Shown: one piece after another, positions 1 to 10,662 of the stretch | How positions within the stretch are numbered: position 1 is the stretch's first letter | Layout of the letters: every line of letters starts with the position of its first letter | Source of the DNA: Enterobacter cancerogenus | GTDB taxonomy: Bacteria; Pseudomonadota; Gammaproteobacteria; Enterobacterales; Enterobacteriaceae | DNA length: 64,000 nt | Direction of reading: 5' to 3' | Assembly: GCF_019047785.1 (NCBI RefSeq) | Contig: NZ_CP077290.1 | Location: 2,480,001 to 2,544,000 of the forward strand | Translations under genes and position numbers: made by a program | The notes under the pieces: generated by a model | The model's database searches: none | Told to the model about the DNA's origin: nothing | Seen by the model: the letters and a program-made list of their open reading frames with translations, nothing else

Positions 1-700
1 GCAACTGCTGCGCCTCTTTCTCGTATTGCTCGAAGCAGGTGAACAGGAAGTCCACGTCCGCGTATTCGAAGTTGTAAGTGGACTGCTCCACTTCGTTCTG
101 ATGGAACACGTCGCCGTAGGTTGTTTTCCCCAGCGGGCCGTCGCTCCAGACCAGGTCGTAAACGCTGTCTACGCCCTGAATGTACATCGCCAGACGTTCC
201 AGACCGTAGGTGATTTCACCGGTGATCGGTTTACATTCCAGACCACCCACCTGCTGGAAGTAAGTGAACTGCGTCACTTCCATACCGTTCAGCCACACTT
301 CCCAGCCCAGACCCCAGGCACCCAGCGTTGGGTTTTCCCAGTTATCTTCCACGAAACGAATATCGTGAATGGTCGGATCCATGCCCAGCTCTTTCAGCGA
401 CCCAAGGTACAGTTCCTGAATGTTTTCCGGGGATGGCTTAATCACCACCTGGAACTGATAGTAGTGCTGCAGACGGTTCGGGTTTTCGCCGTAACGGCCA
501 TCGGTCGGACGACGGGAAGGCTGAACATAGGCAGTAGCCATTGGCTCTGGCCCCAATGCGCGTAAGCTGGTCATTGGGTGTGAAGTGCCGGCGCCGACTT
601 CCATGTCCAAAGGTTGAACAATGGTGCAGCCCTGACGAGCCCAGTAATCCTGTAAGGTCAGGATCAGGCCCTGGAAGGTCTTGGTATCAAACTTTTGCAT
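1..700 (-). CDS. glyQ: Glycine--tRNA ligase alpha subunit (partial, C-terminus cut by window edge)
   Basis: Alpha chain of the bacterial alpha2beta2 glycyl-tRNA synthetase, which activates glycine and charges tRNA-Gly in the cytosol. The reverse-strand reading frame starts at the ATG complementary to 698-700 ([20 protein letters not shown]...) and stays open to the window start, giving about 233 of the roughly 300 residues expected. The class II-like catalytic segment with the [20 protein letters not shown] region is present. The gene is cut only by the window edge; glyS should follow outside it. Essential housekeeping gene with normal codon use. Identification rests on near identity with remembered E. 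coli GlyQ. Confidence 0.97.
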   Translation of the reverse strand, partial: MQKFDTKTFQGLILTLQDYWARQGCTIVQPLDMEVGAGTSHPMTSLRALGPEPMATAYVQPSRRPTDGRYGENPNRLQHYYQFQVVIKPSPENIQELYLGSLKELGMDPTIHDIRFVEDNWENPTLGAWGLGWEVWLNGMEVTQFTYFQQVGGLECKPITGEITYGLERLAMYIQGVDSVYDLVWSDGPLGKTTYGDVFHQNEVEQSTYNFEYADVDFLFTCFEQYEKEAQQL

Positions 701-860
701 AGTATTTCGTGCTGGATACGTGTGGTTTCAAAAGGAAGGGATCAGTATACCCGCTGGCTGCAAGATATACAGTACGAAACGGGGTTGTTTAGGGAAAATT
801 GGGAAATAAGCCGCCACGCTAAAATCCATGAACGGCCTGATTGTTGATTATACGCGCACT

Positions 861-1166
861 CTAGCGCATCGAGAGGTGTAAAAACTGGCCGTCCGCGTCA
901 AATGAACAGACAAAGCCCTCTTTACGCGCGGTATGCCCCCGCATCTCATAGCTCCCCTGAAAATGCTCAAAGCCGGTGACGGCAATATTTTGCGCCTCAG
1001 CGTTATAGCGATGGGCCGCCCGATCTTTACAGAGTTGCTCCATGCCCAGCGTGCGTTCCGGGCTAATTTTCCCCTGCTGTGCTTTTTGCACCGGGGCTTC
1101 CTGCGACGTACTGCATCCTGCGAGCATCAACAGCAGAAAGAGAGACACTACACGCTTCATCATCAT
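861..1166 (-). CDS. ysaB: Small outer-membrane lipoprotein YsaB
   Basis: A 101-residue protein of unknown function. It starts with a hydrophobic stretch (residues 5-16) ending in the lipobox LAGC (15-18), so Cys18 should be lipidated. Ser at +2 predicts sorting to the outer membrane by Lol. The mature part is polar with two further cysteines (LCKDRAA, FVCSF). It sits next to glyQ exactly as ysaB does in E. coli. Three consecutive ATG codons make the exact start uncertain by up to two residues. No catalytic motif is visible. Confidence 0.85.
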   Translation of the reverse strand: MMMKRVVSLFLLLMLAGCSTSQEAPVQKAQQGKISPERTLGMEQLCKDRAAHRYNAEAQNIAVTGFEHFQGSYEMRGHTARKEGFVCSFDADGQFLHLSMR

Positions 1167-1350
1167 TTTTATTACCGGCCTCGTCTGGGGCTGTTATTTT
1201 TAGTATCAACGCTTTTATAGATTATGTGTCAACATTCTGCGAACCTCTCGTCTCGACGACAAGTTTAATGAATAAAACTCAGATTTTTCCAAGGGAAAGC
1301 ATTAAGACAATGATGGTCACACTTTCTTTATCCGGACAACAGAGGGCCTG

Positions 1351-2346
1351 ATGCAGTCAAAAATTAACTGGATTGATAACCTGCGGGGCATAGCGTGCCT
1401 GATGGTGGTGATGATCCACACGACCACCTGGTATGTCACCAACGCGCACAGTATCAGTCAGGTTAACTGGGATATCGCGAATATTCTTAACTCCGCCTCC
1501 CGCGTCAGCGTGCCGTTATTCTTTATGATCTCCGGCTTTCTCTTTTTTGGCGAGCGTAGCGCACAGCCAAGACACTTTATCCGCATCGCTTCGTGTCTGC
1601 TGTTTTACAGCGCCGTCGCGCTGCTCTACATCACGCTGTTTACGTCAATCAACGCCGGGCTGTCGCTGAAAAATCTGCTGCAAAAACCGGTGTTCTATCA
1701 TCTGTGGTTTTTCTTCGCCATTATCGTTATCTATCTGGTCTCTCCGCTGATCCAGGTAAAACATATTGGCGGCAAAATGCTGCTGGCTTTAATGGTTGTG
1801 ATTGGCATCGTGGCAAACCCGAATACCGTCTCGCAGAAAGTCGCTGGTTTTGAGTGGCTGCCCGTCGATCTTTATATCAACGGCGACACGTTTTACTACG
1901 TGCTGTACGGCATGCTGGGGCGCGCCATCGGCATGATGGATACCGGCAAACGGGGGCTAAACCTGCTTTGCGGGGCGGCGTTTATCCTCAGCGTGGGGAT
2001 AATTTCACGAGGCACGCTGCACGAACTGCAGTGGCGCGGCAACTTTGCCGATACCTGGTACCTGTACTGTGGGCCGATGGTGTTTATCTGTGCGGTTTCC
2101 CTGCTCACGCTTGTGAAAAATACCCTGAACAGCCGCCCGCTTCCGGTGCTGGGCTTTATCTCACGCCACTCGCTGGGGATTTACGGTTTTCACGCGCTGG
2201 TGATCCACGCGCTTCGTACGCGCGGCGTTGAGCTGAAAAGCTGGCCACTGCTGGACATTATCTGGATTTTTTCCGCCACGCTGGCAGCGAGCCTGCTGCT
2301 GTCCATGCTGTTGCAGAAAATCGATACGCGCAGGTTTGTGAGCTAA
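1351..2346 (+). CDS. wecH: O-acetyltransferase WecH (enterobacterial common antigen)
   Basis: Integral inner-membrane acyltransferase of the acyltransferase-3 family (331 residues, same as E. coli YiaH/WecH) that in E. coli O-acetylates GlcNAc residues of enterobacterial common antigen. The family hallmarks are visible: the N-terminal [19 protein letters not shown] with an RG pair and the following His in the first membrane segment, and about ten hydrophobic segments up to the C-terminus. Its start is preceded by GAGGG. It is divergent from ysaB and convergent with xylB; the E. coli neighbours yiaA and yiaB are missing. Function assigned by homology. Confidence 0.93.
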   Translation: MQSKINWIDNLRGIACLMVVMIHTTTWYVTNAHSISQVNWDIANILNSASRVSVPLFFMISGFLFFGERSAQPRHFIRIASCLLFYSAVALLYITLFTSINAGLSLKNLLQKPVFYHLWFFFAIIVIYLVSPLIQVKHIGGKMLLALMVVIGIVANPNTVSQKVAGFEWLPVDLYINGDTFYYVLYGMLGRAIGMMDTGKRGLNLLCGAAFILSVGIISRGTLHELQWRGNFADTWYLYCGPMVFICAVSLLTLVKNTLNSRPLPVLGFISRHSLGIYGFHALVIHALRTRGVELKSWPLLDIIWIFSATLAASLLLSMLLQKIDTRRFVS

Positions 2347-2363
2347 CCCGATACAGGTGGAGT

Positions 2364-2394
2364 GTAGGCCGGGTGAGCGTCAGCGCCACCCGGC
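2364..2394 (+). repeat. REP-like palindrome, GC-rich family A
   Basis: GCCGGGT (2368-2374) pairs with ACCCGGC (2388-2394), preceded by GTAG. This is the classic enterobacterial REP layout, placed between the convergent wecH and xylB stops. It may act as a transcription or mRNA-decay barrier for both. A related element with the same arms and GTAG prefix is at 20268-20297. Confidence 0.8.
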
Positions 2395-2400
2395 ACCTGT

Positions 2401-3855
2401 TTAAGACATCAGCGGTAAAAGCTGCTGATAAATTTTGCGGAACACGTCGCGCCGCTCGCCGTAGCGAGCATGGTTTTTCTCATCAGGAAAATGCTGCGCC
2501 TCAAGCGGCAACTGGGGCAGAAGTTGCGACAGAGACTTTTCAGGATTCAGCGCAATTTGCGCCAGACGCGCCGCACCCAGCGCAGGACCGACATCACCAC
2601 CGGTACGATAATCCAGCTGGAACCCGCTAATATCAGCAAGCATCTGCCGCCAGTAGCTGCTGCGCGCCCCGCCGCCAATCAGAGTGATGCTCGACGGCGT
2701 AAGACCACAGTCATGCACCACGCCCATGCCATCCGCCAGCGCATAACCGACGCCTTCCAGCACCGCGCGTGCCAGCTCGGCCGGGCCGTGCTGATGCGTT
2801 AAACCAAAGAACACGCCTTTCGCTTCCGGATTGTTATGCGGCGTACGCTCCCCGGAGAGATAGGGTAAGAACCACACCGCGCCAGCCTGATCATCCGCCT
2901 GCTGCGCGGCGGCAATCAGCGCCGGAACGTCCGCCATGCCGGTCAGTTTTGCGGCCCAGTCGAGACAGGAGGCGGCGCTCAGCATCACCGACATCAGATG
3001 CCATTTACCCGGTAGCGCATGGCAAAAGCTGTGAACCGCATTCTCAGGGTTACTGCGATAGCCGTCGCTCACGGCAAAATAGACCCCGGAGGTGCCCAGC
3101 GAGAGCATCGCCTGCCCTGCCTCGGTCATTCCCACGCCAACCGCTCCCGCCGCGTTATCTCCGCCACCGGCGACGACGGGCACGGCTGGCATTTTCCAGC
3201 GTTGCGCCACCGTCGGCGTTAAAGTTCCGGTCACTTCGCTGCCTTCGAAGAGCGCAGGCATATGGTCGCGCGTCAAATGACAGGCATCGAGCATGGCTGC
3301 GCTCCAGTCGCGCTTCGCCACGTCGAGCCACATGGTGCCCGCCGCGTCAGACATGTCGCTGGCAAACTCGCCCGTCATGCGAAAGCGCAGGTAATCTTTT
3401 GGCAGTAAAACCTTCGCCACCTGGCGGAAAATCTCCGGTTCATGGCATTGCACCCACAGCAGTTTGGGTGCCGTAAACCCTGGCATCATCAGGTTGCCGG
3501 TTATTTCGCGAGAGGCAGGCACGCGTTCTTCGAGGAGTGCGCACTCCTCTGCACAGCGGCCATCGTTCCAGAGAATGGCGGGCCGCAGCACGCGGTGCTG
3601 GCTGTCCAGCAGCGTTGCGCCGTGCATCTGCCCGGCAATTCCCAGCGCTTTCACCTCGTGCAGGCTGTGCTGTTCACTTAACGCCTGAATCGCGCGATCC
3701 GTCGCCTGCCACCACTGCTCCGGGTCCTGTTCCGACCACAGCGGATGCGGGCGCGAAACCTGCAATTTCTCGGTTTGCGAGGCCAGCACATCTCCCTGCT
3801 CGCTTAACAGGATGGCCTTCACGCCCGACGTACCCAGATCGATCCCAATGTACAT
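2401..3855 (-). CDS. xylB: Xylulokinase
   Basis: Phosphorylates D-xylulose with ATP to D-xylulose-5-phosphate, the second step of D-xylose catabolism, feeding the pentose phosphate pathway. FGGY-family kinase of 484 residues, identical in length to E. coli XylB. The N-terminal ATPase motif (MYIGIDLGTSGVKA) and the catalytic Asp233 in GGGDNAAGAVG are in place, as is the C-terminal GGGARSSYWRQMLAD segment. It follows xylA in the same direction, separated by about 100 bp that hold an inverted pair of REP elements, which may lower xylB expression relative to xylA. Confidence 0.97.
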   Translation of the reverse strand: MYIGIDLGTSGVKAILLSEQGDVLASQTEKLQVSRPHPLWSEQDPEQWWQATDRAIQALSEQHSLHEVKALGIAGQMHGATLLDSQHRVLRPAILWNDGRCAEECALLEERVPASREITGNLMMPGFTAPKLLWVQCHEPEIFRQVAKVLLPKDYLRFRMTGEFASDMSDAAGTMWLDVAKRDWSAAMLDACHLTRDHMPALFEGSEVTGTLTPTVAQRWKMPAVPVVAGGGDNAAGAVGVGMTEAGQAMLSLGTSGVYFAVSDGYRSNPENAVHSFCHALPGKWHLMSVMLSAASCLDWAAKLTGMADVPALIAAAQQADDQAGAVWFLPYLSGERTPHNNPEAKGVFFGLTHQHGPAELARAVLEGVGYALADGMGVVHDCGLTPSSITLIGGGARSSYWRQMLADISGFQLDYRTGGDVGPALGAARLAQIALNPEKSLSQLLPQLPLEAQHFPDEKNHARYGERRDVFRKIYQQLLPLMS

Positions 3856-3879
3856 ATTGTGGGTTCCTTAACTGAACAT

Positions 3880-3946
3880 GCCCGGTAGCGCAGCGCTGAC
3901 CGGGCCTACAAAAACCGGAGGCCGGGCACACAACGCACCGCCCGGC
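3880..3946. repeat. Inverted pair of REP elements (BIME) between xylA and xylB
   Basis: Two family-A palindromes in opposite orientation. The first has arms GCCCGGT (3880-3886) and ACCGGGC (3899-3905, then CTAC). The second has arms GCCGGGC (3921-3927) and GCCCGGC (3940-3946). This is the usual bacterial interspersed mosaic element layout. It lies inside the xylAB transcription unit and could stabilise upstream xylA mRNA or attenuate read-through to xylB (inference). Confidence 0.82.
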
Positions 3947-3954
3947 GAGACCTG

Positions 3955-5277
3955 TTATTTATCGAATAGATAGTGATTGACTAGATTTTCCAGCAGCTCC
4001 TGATGGCCACTCTGATGCTGCGGCGCCAGCTGATGCTGTTCAGCGTACCTGGCGATCTCGGCAAGCGATAACTGGCCTTTCAAAATTTGCTGACCCAGCT
4101 CACTGTTCCAGCCGCTGTAGCGCTTCGCCACACGTTTATCCAGTTCACCGTCTTCAATCATACGGGCGGCAACTTTCAGCGCCAGCGCCATGGTATCCAT
4201 CGCGCCGATATGGCCGTAGAACAGATCGTATTTGTCGGTGCTTTGACGACGTACTTTGGCATCGAAGTTCAGGCCACCGGTAGTGAAGCCGCCCGCTTTG
4301 ATGATTTCATACATCACCAGCGCGTTCTCCTCGACGCTGTTCGGGAACTGGTCGGTATCCCAGCCCAGCTGCGGGTCACCGCGGTTGGCATCCACGGAGC
4401 CGAAAATGCCGAGCGCGATAGCCGAGGCGATTTCATGGTGGAAGGCGTGGCCCGCCAGGGTTGCGTGGTTAGCCTCGATGTTCACTTTGATCTCTTTTTC
4501 CAGACCAAACTGCTTCAGGAAGCCATACACGGTTGCCACGTCGTAATCATACTGGTGCTTGGTGGGCTCCTGCGGCTTCGGCTCAATCAACAGCGTACCG
4601 CGGAAGCCGATTTTGTGCTTATGGTCGACCACCATCTGCATAAAGCGGCCAATCTGTTCACGTTCCTGACGCAGGTCGGTATTGAGCAAGGTTTCATAGC
4701 CTTCACGTCCGCCCCACAGCACATAGTTTTCGCCGCCTAACGTGTGCGTGGCATTCATCGCCGTCACCACCTGCGTGGCAGCCCAGCTAAACACTTCCGG
4801 GTCCGGGTTGGTTGCGGCGCCTGCGCCGTAACGCGGGTTGGTAAAGCAGTTCGCCGTGCCCCACAGCAGTTTTACGCCGCTTTGCTGCTGTTTTTCAGCC
4901 AGCACGTCCGTCATCTGCGCAAAGTTGTTCAGGTACTCTTTCAGCGATGCGCCTTCCGGCGACACGTCCACATCATGGAAGCAGTAGTAGGGCACGTTCA
5001 GCTTGTGGAAGAATTCAAAGGCAACGTCTGCCTTACGCTTCGCCAGTTCAATGGCTTCACCCGGCTGCTGCCACGGGCGGTCAAACGCGCCCACGCCGAA
5101 CATGTCGGCACCGTTCCAGCAGAAGGTATGCCAGTAACAGGCGGCAAAGCGCAGATGATCTTCCATGCGCTTACCCAGCACCAGCTCATCCGGGTTGTAG
5201 TGACGAAATGCTAAAGGATTGGTCGTTTTCGTGCCTTCGTAACGAACGCGATCGAGTTGGTCGAAATAAGCTTGCAT
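3955..5277 (-). CDS. xylA: Xylose isomerase
   Basis: Metal-dependent interconversion of D-xylose and D-xylulose, first step of xylose catabolism in the cytosol. From the ATG complementary to 5275-5277 the product has 440 residues, as in E. coli ([15 protein letters not shown]...). An upstream in-frame ATG would add 21 unconserved residues and is not used here. Catalytic His101 and Asp104 ([10 protein letters not shown]) and the metal ligand Glu232 (IEPKPQEP) are present. It is divergent from xylF and shares a 370-bp control region; xylB follows in the same operon. Confidence 0.97.
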   Translation of the reverse strand: MQAYFDQLDRVRYEGTKTTNPLAFRHYNPDELVLGKRMEDHLRFAACYWHTFCWNGADMFGVGAFDRPWQQPGEAIELAKRKADVAFEFFHKLNVPYYCFHDVDVSPEGASLKEYLNNFAQMTDVLAEKQQQSGVKLLWGTANCFTNPRYGAGAATNPDPEVFSWAATQVVTAMNATHTLGGENYVLWGGREGYETLLNTDLRQEREQIGRFMQMVVDHKHKIGFRGTLLIEPKPQEPTKHQYDYDVATVYGFLKQFGLEKEIKVNIEANHATLAGHAFHHEIASAIALGIFGSVDANRGDPQLGWDTDQFPNSVEENALVMYEIIKAGGFTTGGLNFDAKVRRQSTDKYDLFYGHIGAMDTMALALKVAARMIEDGELDKRVAKRYSGWNSELGQQILKGQLSLAEIARYAEQHQLAPQHQSGHQELLENLVNHYLFDK

Positions 5278-5647
5278 ATTCAGCTCCATAATCAGGGTAT
5301 GCGGCGTAAGAGTGCGACAGGAGTAATAGTGAATAGACATTTAACGTTGCTCAATTACGTTATTTCACACTGCTATTGAGAGAATGCACAACTGTGCGCT
5401 GGCTCGCAAAATAATGCGCTGGCAACGCTTTTTCTGCGCTTATTCCAGAATCAAATGTAATTAGTACGTTACGCATTTTAAAATCCGATCGCGGTCATAA
5501 ATTCGGAAATAAACCAAATATCATAATGAGAAGATAAAAATCTGTAATTGCCAGCAGGCCTCTCCACGTTAAGAATTTGCTGCGTCTCAGCAGTGAATGT
5601 TTCTTTTATCTCAGCAACACATACCCCTACAAAAAGGCCTGATAATT
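5278..5647. promoter_or_regulatory. xylA / xylF divergent control region
   Basis: 370 bp without a gene. Two blocks look conserved with the E. coli xyl control region as I remember it. Near xylA (about 5345-5400) lie a TTGTGC-like half site and a CAATAGCAGTGTGAAATAAC motif, read on the minus strand. Near xylF (about 5530-5551) is AAGATAAAAATCTGTAATTG. In E. coli XylR with xylose binds this region and activates both directions together with CRP. I do not assign exact XylR half-sites or -10/-35 boxes. Confidence 0.7.
5354..5369 (-). promoter_or_regulatory. CRP-like site in the xylA/xylF control region
   Basis: On the minus strand the sequence reads TGTGA-AATAAC-GTAAT: a perfect left half and a degenerate right half of TGTGA-N6-TCACA. 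Its position about 80 bp upstream of xylA fits catabolite activation of the xylose regulon. The site is imperfect and unproven. Confidence 0.55.
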
Positions 5648-6640
5648 ATGAAGATAAAGAACCTGACCCTTACTCTCTGCACTACCCTCCTGCTAGCAAG
5701 CTTTGCCGGACACGCCAAAGAGGTCAAAATCGGTATGGCGATTGACGACCTGCGCCTGGAGCGCTGGCAAAAAGATCGCGATATTTTTGTTAAAAAAGCG
5801 GAATCACTGGGTGCCGAAGTGTTTGTGCAATCCGCTAACGGCAACGAAGAAACCCAGATGTCACAGATTGAAAATATGATTAACCGTGGCGTCGATGTGC
5901 TGGTCATTATCCCTTATAACGGCCAGGTACTCAGTAATGTGGTTAAAGAAGCAAAACAGGAAGGCATAAAAGTGCTGGCCTATGACCGCATGATTAATAA
6001 TGCGGATATTGATTTTTATATTTCGTTTGATAATGAAAAAGTCGGCGAATTACAGGCAAAAAGTCTGGTCGACAAAGTGCCTCAGGGGAATTATTTCCTG
6101 ATGGGCGGTTCGCCGGTCGATAACAACGCCAAGTTGTTCCGCGAAGGGCAAATGAAAGTGCTTAAGCCGTATATCGACGAGGGCAAAATTCACGTCGTCG
6201 GCGATCAGTGGGCTGACGGCTGGCTGCCTGAAAACGCGCTGAAAATTATGGAAAATGCCTTAACCGCGAACAATAACAAAATTGATGCCGTTGTGGCGTC
6301 GAACGATGCCACCGCAGGCGGGGCGATTCAGGCGCTCAGCGCGCAGGGGCTTGCAGGGAAAGTGGCTATTTCGGGCCAGGATGCCGACCTCGCCGGGGTG
6401 AAGCGCATTATCGCAGGCACCCAAACCATGACGGTTTACAAACCCATCACCGAACTGGCGAACACGGCGGCAGAAATTGCCGTTGAGCTGGGGAATGGTC
6501 AACAGCCTAAAGCCGATACCTCGCTTAACAACGGCCTGAAAGACGTTCCGGCTCGCCTGCTTACCCCTATTGAAGTCAATAAAGACAATATTGATGCCAC
6601 CGTCATTAAAGACGGTTTCCACAAAAAGAGTGAACTGTAA
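5648..6640 (+). CDS. xylF: D-xylose ABC transporter, periplasmic binding protein
   Basis: Periplasmic receptor that delivers D-xylose to the XylGH importer. The ATG at 5648 gives 330 residues as in E. coli. The earlier in-frame start at 5597 would add 17 residues ahead of the signal peptide and is rejected. Residues 1-23 form a Sec signal peptide ([23 protein letters not shown], cleaved before KEVKIG). The mature part is a two-lobe sugar-binding fold ([43 protein letters not shown]). First gene of xylFGH, followed by xylG after 71 bp. Confidence 0.97.
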   Translation: MKIKNLTLTLCTTLLLASFAGHAKEVKIGMAIDDLRLERWQKDRDIFVKKAESLGAEVFVQSANGNEETQMSQIENMINRGVDVLVIIPYNGQVLSNVVKEAKQEGIKVLAYDRMINNADIDFYISFDNEKVGELQAKSLVDKVPQGNYFLMGGSPVDNNAKLFREGQMKVLKPYIDEGKIHVVGDQWADGWLPENALKIMENALTANNNKIDAVVASNDATAGGAIQALSAQGLAGKVAISGQDADLAGVKRIIAGTQTMTVYKPITELANTAAEIAVELGNGQQPKADTSLNNGLKDVPARLLTPIEVNKDNIDATVIKDGFHKKSEL

Positions 6641-6711
6641 CCCAGCGCGGCCCCTGCTCTGCGGGGGCGCATCGACATGTCCTGTTTCTTTATCGGGTCA
6701 GCGGAGCAGTT

Positions 6712-8253
6712 ATGTCTTATTTACTTGAAATGAAAAGCATCACCAAAGCGTTTGGCGTCGTGAAGGCCGTCGACAACGTGAGCCTCAGGCTCAACCCTGG
6801 CGAAGTGATGTCGCTGTGCGGCGAGAACGGGTCGGGGAAGTCCACGCTGATGAAAGTCCTGTGCGGGATCTATCCTCACGGCAGCTACGAAGGCGAAATT
6901 GTTTTTGCCGGCGAAACGCTCCAGGCCGCGCACATCCGCGATACCGAGCGCAAAGGGATTGCCATTATTCACCAGGAGCTGGCGCTGGTGAAGCATCTTA
7001 CCGTGCTGGAGAACATCTTTCTCGGGGCTGAAATTTCCCGTCACGGCGTGCTGGATTACGACACCATGACGCTGCGCTGTGAAAAACTGCTGGCGCAGGT
7101 CAGCCTCGCCATTTCACCCGACACGCGCGTGGGCGATCTGGGTCTGGGCCAGCAGCAGTTGGTTGAGATCGCCAAGGCGCTGAACAAGCAGGTACGCCTG
7201 CTGATCCTTGATGAGCCTACCGCCTCACTCACCGAGCAGGAAACGGCGGTTCTGCTTAACATCATCCGCGACCTGCAAAATCACGGCATTGCCTGCATCT
7301 ATATTTCGCACAAGCTTAATGAGGTGAAAGCCATCTCGGATACCATCTGTGTGATCCGCGACGGGCAGCACATCGGCACGCGCGACGCCGCCGGGATGAG
7401 TGAGGATGACATCATCACCATGATGGTTGGCCGCGAACTGACCGCGCTGTACCCGAACGAGCCACATACCGTGGGCGAGGAGATCCTGCGTGTCGAAAAC
7501 CTCACCGCGTGGCACCCCGTTAACCGGCATATCAAGCGCGTCAACACCCTCTCCTTTTCGCTGCACCGTGGCGAAATCCTCGGTATTGCAGGGTTAGTGG
7601 GCGCAGGACGGACCGAAGCCGTTCAGTGTCTCTTCGGCGTCTGGCCGGGACGCTGGGAGGGCAACATTTTTATCGACGGTCAGGCGGTACATATCACCAA
7701 CTGCCAGCAGGCGATTGCCCACGGCATCGCGATGGTGCCGGAAGATCGCAAAAAAGACGGCATTGTGCCGGTCATGGCCGTGGGTCAAAACGTTACGCTT
7801 GCCGCGCTCGGTCAGTTTTCCGGTGCACTGACGGCCCTGGACGACGCGGCGGAGCAGCAGTGCATTTTGCAGTCGCTCGCCAGGCTGAAGGTGAAAACCT
7901 CCTCTCCCGACCTGGCCATTGGGCGTCTCAGCGGCGGCAATCAGCAGAAGGCTATTCTGGCGCGCTGTCTGCTGCTCAACCCCCGGATTCTGATTCTGGA
8001 CGAGCCGACGCGCGGGATTGATATCGGTGCGAAATATGAAATCTACAAGCTGATCAACCAGCTTGTGCAGCAAGGGATTGCCGTCATTGTCATCTCGTCT
8101 GAATTACCTGAAGTGCTGGGCCTGAGCGACCGCGTGCTGGTCATGCACGAAGGGAAACTCAAAGCCAACCTGATCAACCAGAGCCTGACGCAGGAGCAGG
8201 TGATGGAAGCCGCTTTAAGGAGCGAACGTCATGTCGAAAAGCAATCCGTCTGA
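6712..8253 (+). CDS. xylG: D-xylose ABC transporter, ATP-binding protein
   Basis: Fused double ATPase of the sugar-importer (RbsA/MglA) class, 513 residues, driving xylose uptake through XylH. The first domain has Walker [10 protein letters not shown], a signature [13 protein letters not shown] and Walker [13 protein letters not shown]. The second has the degenerate Walker [10 protein letters not shown] normal for this class, signature [14 protein letters not shown] and Walker [13 protein letters not shown]. Its 3' end overlaps xylH by 23 bp, implying translational coupling. Confidence 0.97.
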   Translation: MSYLLEMKSITKAFGVVKAVDNVSLRLNPGEVMSLCGENGSGKSTLMKVLCGIYPHGSYEGEIVFAGETLQAAHIRDTERKGIAIIHQELALVKHLTVLENIFLGAEISRHGVLDYDTMTLRCEKLLAQVSLAISPDTRVGDLGLGQQQLVEIAKALNKQVRLLILDEPTASLTEQETAVLLNIIRDLQNHGIACIYISHKLNEVKAISDTICVIRDGQHIGTRDAAGMSEDDIITMMVGRELTALYPNEPHTVGEEILRVENLTAWHPVNRHIKRVNTLSFSLHRGEILGIAGLVGAGRTEAVQCLFGVWPGRWEGNIFIDGQAVHITNCQQAIAHGIAMVPEDRKKDGIVPVMAVGQNVTLAALGQFSGALTALDDAAEQQCILQSLARLKVKTSSPDLAIGRLSGGNQQKAILARCLLLNPRILILDEPTRGIDIGAKYEIYKLINQLVQQGIAVIVISSELPEVLGLSDRVLVMHEGKLKANLINQSLTQEQVMEAALRSERHVEKQSV

Positions 8254-9412
8254 TATCAAAGTCGCTGTTCCGACGCCCGGCGCGTTTTCCGGGCTTAAGG
8301 CGCTCAACCTGCAGGTTTTCGTGATGATCGCGGCGATTATCGCCATCATGCTGTTCTTTACCTGGATGACCGACGGCTCTTACCTGAGCGCGCGCAACGT
8401 CTCTAACCTGCTGCGCCAGACGGCCATCACGGGCATTCTGGCCGTGGGGATGGTGTTCGTGATTATCTCCGCAGAAATCGACCTGTCGGTCGGTTCGATG
8501 ATGGGCCTGCTCGGCGGCGTAGCGGCCATTTTTGACGTCTGGCTCGGGTGGCCGCTGCCACTGACCGTGGCGGTCACGCTGGTGCTGGGCCTGCTGCTCG
8601 GAGCATGGAACGGATGGTGGGTCGCCTACCGCAAAGTCCCGTCGTTTATCGTTACCCTCGCGGGCATGCTCGCCTTTCGCGGCATTTTGATTGGCATGAC
8701 CAACGGCACCACCGTCTCTCCTACCAGCGCCGCCATGTCGCAAATTGGGCAGAGTTACCTCTCCGATGGCATCGGCTTTACGATCGGCGTGGTCGGGCTG
8801 ATGGCCTTTATCGCGTGGCAGTGGCGCGGCCGTATGCGTCGTCAGGCGCTCGGGCTGGCAGCATCTGCGTCCACCGCCGTGATGGGGCGTCAGGCGCTGA
8901 CGGCGGCGATCGTGCTGGGGGCAATCTGGCTACTGAACGATTATCGCGGCGTGCCGACGCCGGTTTTACTGCTGGCCCTTCTGCTGCTGGGCGGCATGTT
9001 TATGGCAACGCGCACGGCGTTTGGCCGGCGTATTTATGCCATCGGCGGCAATCTTGAGGCGGCGCGTCTGTCGGGTATCAACGTAGAACGCACCAAACTC
9101 GCAGTCTTTGCCATCAACGGCCTGATGGTCGCGATTGCCGGACTGATCCTCAGCTCCCGCCTCGGAGCCGGTTCGCCGTCAGCCGGGAACATCGCCGAGC
9201 TGGATGCCATCGCCGCCTGTGTGATTGGTGGAACCAGCCTCGCCGGGGGGATCGGTAGCGTCGCGGGTGCGGTGATGGGCGCATTTATTATGGCTTCGCT
9301 GGATAATGGAATGAGTATGATGGACGTTCCAACGTTTTGGCAGTATATCGTCAAGGGCGCCATTCTGTTGCTGGCGGTCTGGATGGACTCCGCCACCAAG
9401 CGGCGAGCCTGA
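8231..9412 (+). CDS. xylH: D-xylose ABC transporter, permease
   Basis: Inner-membrane channel subunit of the xylose importer, 393 residues, the same as E. coli XylH. Multiple long hydrophobic stretches are visible (for example [50 protein letters not shown]). The [11 protein letters not shown] segment and the EAARLSGIN coupling-loop region are typical of the RbsC/XylH family. The start lies inside xylG and xylR follows after 33 bp. Confidence 0.96.
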   Translation: MSKSNPSDIKVAVPTPGAFSGLKALNLQVFVMIAAIIAIMLFFTWMTDGSYLSARNVSNLLRQTAITGILAVGMVFVIISAEIDLSVGSMMGLLGGVAAIFDVWLGWPLPLTVAVTLVLGLLLGAWNGWWVAYRKVPSFIVTLAGMLAFRGILIGMTNGTTVSPTSAAMSQIGQSYLSDGIGFTIGVVGLMAFIAWQWRGRMRRQALGLAASASTAVMGRQALTAAIVLGAIWLLNDYRGVPTPVLLLALLLLGGMFMATRTAFGRRIYAIGGNLEAARLSGINVERTKLAVFAINGLMVAIAGLILSSRLGAGSPSAGNIAELDAIAACVIGGTSLAGGIGSVAGAVMGAFIMASLDNGMSMMDVPTFWQYIVKGAILLLAVWMDSATKRRA

Positions 9413-9445
9413 GAACAGCATCGTTACTTATTTGGGAAAGCAGCC

Positions 9446-10624
9446 ATGTTTGAGAAGCGTCACCGCATTACGTTGTTATTCAATGCCAATAAAGCCTACG
9501 ACCGTCAGGTGGTCGAAGGGGTTGGTGAATATTTGCAGGCGTCGCAATCCGAATGGGATATTTTTATTGAAGAGGATTTCCGCACCCGGCTCGAGAACAT
9601 CAAGGACTGGCTGGGCGATGGCGTTATCGCCGACTATGACGACCCGGTGATTGAGCAGTTGCTGACGGACGTCGATGTCCCCATCGTCGGCGTCGGCGGC
9701 TCGTATTATTCCCCCGACAGCTACCCGCCGGTGCACTACATCGCCACCGATAACCTTGCCCTGGTTGAAGCCGCCTTTCTCCATTTAAAAGAGAAAGGCG
9801 TGCACCGTTTTGCCTTTTACGGGTTGCCCGCCTCAAGCGGCAAACGCTGGGCGGTGGAGCGTGAGCACGCATTCTGTCAACTGGTCGCGCAGGAGAAATA
9901 TCGCGGCGTAGTGTATCAGGGGCTGGAGACCGCACCGGAAAACTGGCAGCACGCGCAAAACCGCCTGGCAGACTGGCTGCAAACGCTGCCGCCGCAAACC
10001 GGGATTATTGCCGTCACGGACGCCCGCGCCCGCCACGTGCTTCAGGTCTGCGAGCATCTGCACATTCCGGTGCCTGAAAAGCTGTGCGTCATTGGTATTG
10101 ATAACGAAGAGCTGACGCGCTACCTGTCGCGCGTGGCGCTATCCTCGGTCGCTCAGGGAACGCGTCAGATGGGCTATCAGGCGGCGAAGCTACTGCATCG
10201 GCTGCTGGATAACGAATCGCTACCGCTGCAACGGTTACTGGTCCCGCCCGTGCGCGTGGTGGAGCGCCGTTCAACCGATTACCGCTCCTTAAGCGATCCG
10301 GCCGTTATTCAGGCGATGCACTACATCCGCAACCACGCCTGCAAGGGCATTAAGGTCGATCAGGTGCTGGATTCCGTCGGCATTTCGCGTTCGAACCTGG
10401 AGAAGCGGTTTAAAGAGGAGGTTGGCGAAACCATCCATGCGGTGATCCATGCGGAGAAACTGGAGAAAGCGCGCAGCCTGCTCATCTCAACGTCGCTGTC
10501 GATCAACGAAATCTCACAGATGTGCGGCTACCCGTCGCTTCAGTATTTTTACTCGGTGTTCAGGAAAGAGTATGACACCACCCCGAAAGAGTATCGGGAG
10601 CGGCACAGCGAGGTGCTAATCTAG
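9446..10624 (+). CDS. xylR: Xylose operon activator XylR
   Basis: Xylose-responsive transcription activator of 392 residues. The N-terminal two-thirds resembles a periplasmic-binding/LacI-type ligand domain that senses D-xylose. The C-terminal ~100 residues are an AraC/XylS DNA-binding domain with two helix-turn-helix units (IKVDQVLDSVGISRSNLEKRFKEEVG and LSINEISQMCGYPSLQYFYSVFRKEY). Last gene of the xylFGHR cluster, ending in a strong bidirectional terminator. Expected targets are the divergent xylA and xylF promoters. Confidence 0.96.
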   Translation: MFEKRHRITLLFNANKAYDRQVVEGVGEYLQASQSEWDIFIEEDFRTRLENIKDWLGDGVIADYDDPVIEQLLTDVDVPIVGVGGSYYSPDSYPPVHYIATDNLALVEAAFLHLKEKGVHRFAFYGLPASSGKRWAVEREHAFCQLVAQEKYRGVVYQGLETAPENWQHAQNRLADWLQTLPPQTGIIAVTDARARHVLQVCEHLHIPVPEKLCVIGIDNEELTRYLSRVALSSVAQGTRQMGYQAAKLLHRLLDNESLPLQRLLVPPVRVVERRSTDYRSLSDPAVIQAMHYIRNHACKGIKVDQVLDSVGISRSNLEKRFKEEVGETIHAVIHAEKLEKARSLLISTSLSINEISQMCGYPSLQYFYSVFRKEYDTTPKEYRERHSEVLI

Positions 10625-10627
10625 AAA

Positions 10628-10659
10628 ACAAAACGCCTTCCGATGGAAGGCGTTTTTTT
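10628..10659. terminator. Bidirectional terminator between xylR and bax
   Basis: Perfect stem ACGCCTTCC (10633-10641) / GGAAGGCGT (10645-10653) with a 3-nt loop. An A-run lies on the left and seven T on the right, so it can stop both convergent transcripts. Confidence 0.92.
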
Positions 10660-10662
10660 ACA

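Noticed and set aside
26..565. 179-codon plus-strand frame at window start
   Set aside because: Lies entirely within glyQ on the other strand and has no homology that I recognise.
5278..5647. Looked for a small RNA or riboswitch in the xylA-xylF gap
   Set aside because: No stem-loop followed by a T-run or known riboswitch core; the region is explained by divergent promoters.
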